Below the pieces are notes generated by a model, which saw nothing but the letters and a program-made list of their open reading frames with translations, was not told where the DNA came from and ran no database searches. This document shows, in pieces, positions 63,485-64,000 of a stretch of 64,000 nt of DNA. The number at the start of each line of letters is the position of its first letter. Position 1 is the first letter of the stretch. Source of the stretch: Thraustochytrium sp. TN22 (Eukaryota > Sar > Bigyra > Thraustochytrida > Thraustochytriidae); the NCBI GenBank assembly GCA_013306675.1, contig JABLUY010000104.1, positions 55,121 to 119,120 on the forward strand. The letters run 5' to 3'. Both the position numbers and the translations under genes were made by a program.

Positions 63485-64000
63485 CGCTCGCTGTCGCTTG
63501 AGCGCGCAAGCACGAGCGCGAGGGCGACCACGGGTGCGTGAGTTTGCGCTTCGATTCGAGTCCCTTCACGGCGACGCACGGCGACCACCGTCGCACGAGT
63601 TTGCGCTTCGATTCAAGCCCCTCGAATGCGCACGTGCGCTCCGGTGGGTCAGCCTCTGCCTTTACGTCGTCCTCGCCGATCCTGTGGCTACTTGCGCTCT
63701 CAACTCCGCCGTGCAGACCTCCAGCAAGACTCGCATTCTGCTCCAGTTACCGTTGGGAACGCGGGGCAATGCGCCCCTGTTGCGCGCAGCTTGAGCTTGA
63801 AGAGGAGACCGGAGGCAAAGTTTTTTATAATAAGAAAAGAAGGGGTTCGCATGGTGCCCTCCTTCGCGCTCAGCAAGGTTAATAAAAAAGAAGCCCCGCT
63901 TCGGCTTTGAAGACTCGACTCGACTCGACTCGACCCGACTCGACGCGACTCGGCTCGACTCGACTCGACTCGACTCGACTCGACTCGACTCGACTCGACT
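63485..64000. other. 5' flank of the FN3/EF-hand gene with a pentanucleotide array at the window edge
   Basis: No gene is seen. Two copies of GAGTTTGCGCTTCGATTC (63541 and 63598) lie 57 bases apart. The last 90 bases are the (CGACT)n array. Confidence 0.65.
63907..64000. repeat. (CGACT)n pentanucleotide array running off the window
   Basis: Units of CGACT (GAGTC on the other strand), with a few variants (CCGACT, CGCGACT, CGGCT) in the first 45 bases, become perfect from about 63955 to the edge. The full length cannot be seen. Confidence 0.93.

Noticed and set aside
63541-63620. Possible tRNA B-box (GATTCGAGTCC) in the right flank
   Set aside because: The sequence around it cannot form the T-arm stem or an acceptor stem, and the word recurs as part of a simple direct repeat.
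63907-64000. (CGACT)n array as a telomere
   Set aside because: The unit does not resemble the TTAGGG-type repeats usual in protists, and the window end is arbitrary.
1-64000. CRISPR arrays, prokaryotic operons, insertion sequences and rRNA genes
   Set aside because: No spaced direct repeats with unique spacers, no transposase frame and no rRNA-like segment were seen; the gene content is eukaryotic nuclear.

Overview
This window looks like nuclear DNA from a GC-rich, compact eukaryotic microbe. Evidence is direct: spliceosomal SF3a60, complex I NDUFA2, eIF1, GATOR1 NPRL3, SCAR/WAVE NCKAP1, an EML microtubule protein and the nucleolar GTPase GNL2 all lie here. Every recognised gene reads through as one uninterrupted frame, so introns are rare or absent. 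About 28 genes fill roughly 69% of the sequence on both strands. Convergent pairs sit 130-440 bases apart, while 5' flanks are longer and full of G/C-rich microsatellites. Intronless genes, a very GC-rich genome, a WAVE complex and an EF-hand EML protein fit a thraustochytrid-type stramenopile best. That placement is inference; the sequence does not prove it.

Layout. 1-8 kb: the 5' end of an unrecognised gene, a DUF962/Mpo1-like membrane protein, a WSCD-type sulfotransferase, NDUFA2, a minisatellite region, and a dual-specificity phosphatase ending in a RING finger. 8-21 kb: NPRL3, a MORN protein, a glycerophosphodiesterase, a TLC-domain protein, a nuclease-like/kinase fusion resembling Crinkler-type effectors, and TMEM50. 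21-38 kb: a 2387-residue EF-hand/triple EML protein, two orphan genes and NCKAP1. 38-50 kb: SF3A3, ATP10, a small zinc-finger protein, a tail-anchored protein, riboflavin kinase, a metallo-beta-lactamase/cyclic-nucleotide-binding phosphodiesterase, a small orphan, and the PLP homeostasis protein. 50-64 kb: GNL2, an orphan coiled-coil protein, eIF1, a PlsC acyltransferase, and a 1791-residue protein in which fibronectin type III domains are interrupted by EF-hand modules.

The genes do not form one pathway; this is an ordinary mixed eukaryotic neighbourhood. Several encode signalling or cytoskeletal parts: calcium (EF-hands), cyclic nucleotide (cNBD phosphodiesterase), phosphatase/ubiquitin (DSP-RING), TORC1 control (NPRL3), actin nucleation (NCKAP1) and microtubules (EML). 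The most unusual points are the DSP-RING fusion, the EF-hand-interrupted FN3 domains, the phosphodiesterase with a long insert in its first cNBD and a degenerate second one, and a recurring strand-oriented pentanucleotide (GGCNC)n in 5' flanks.
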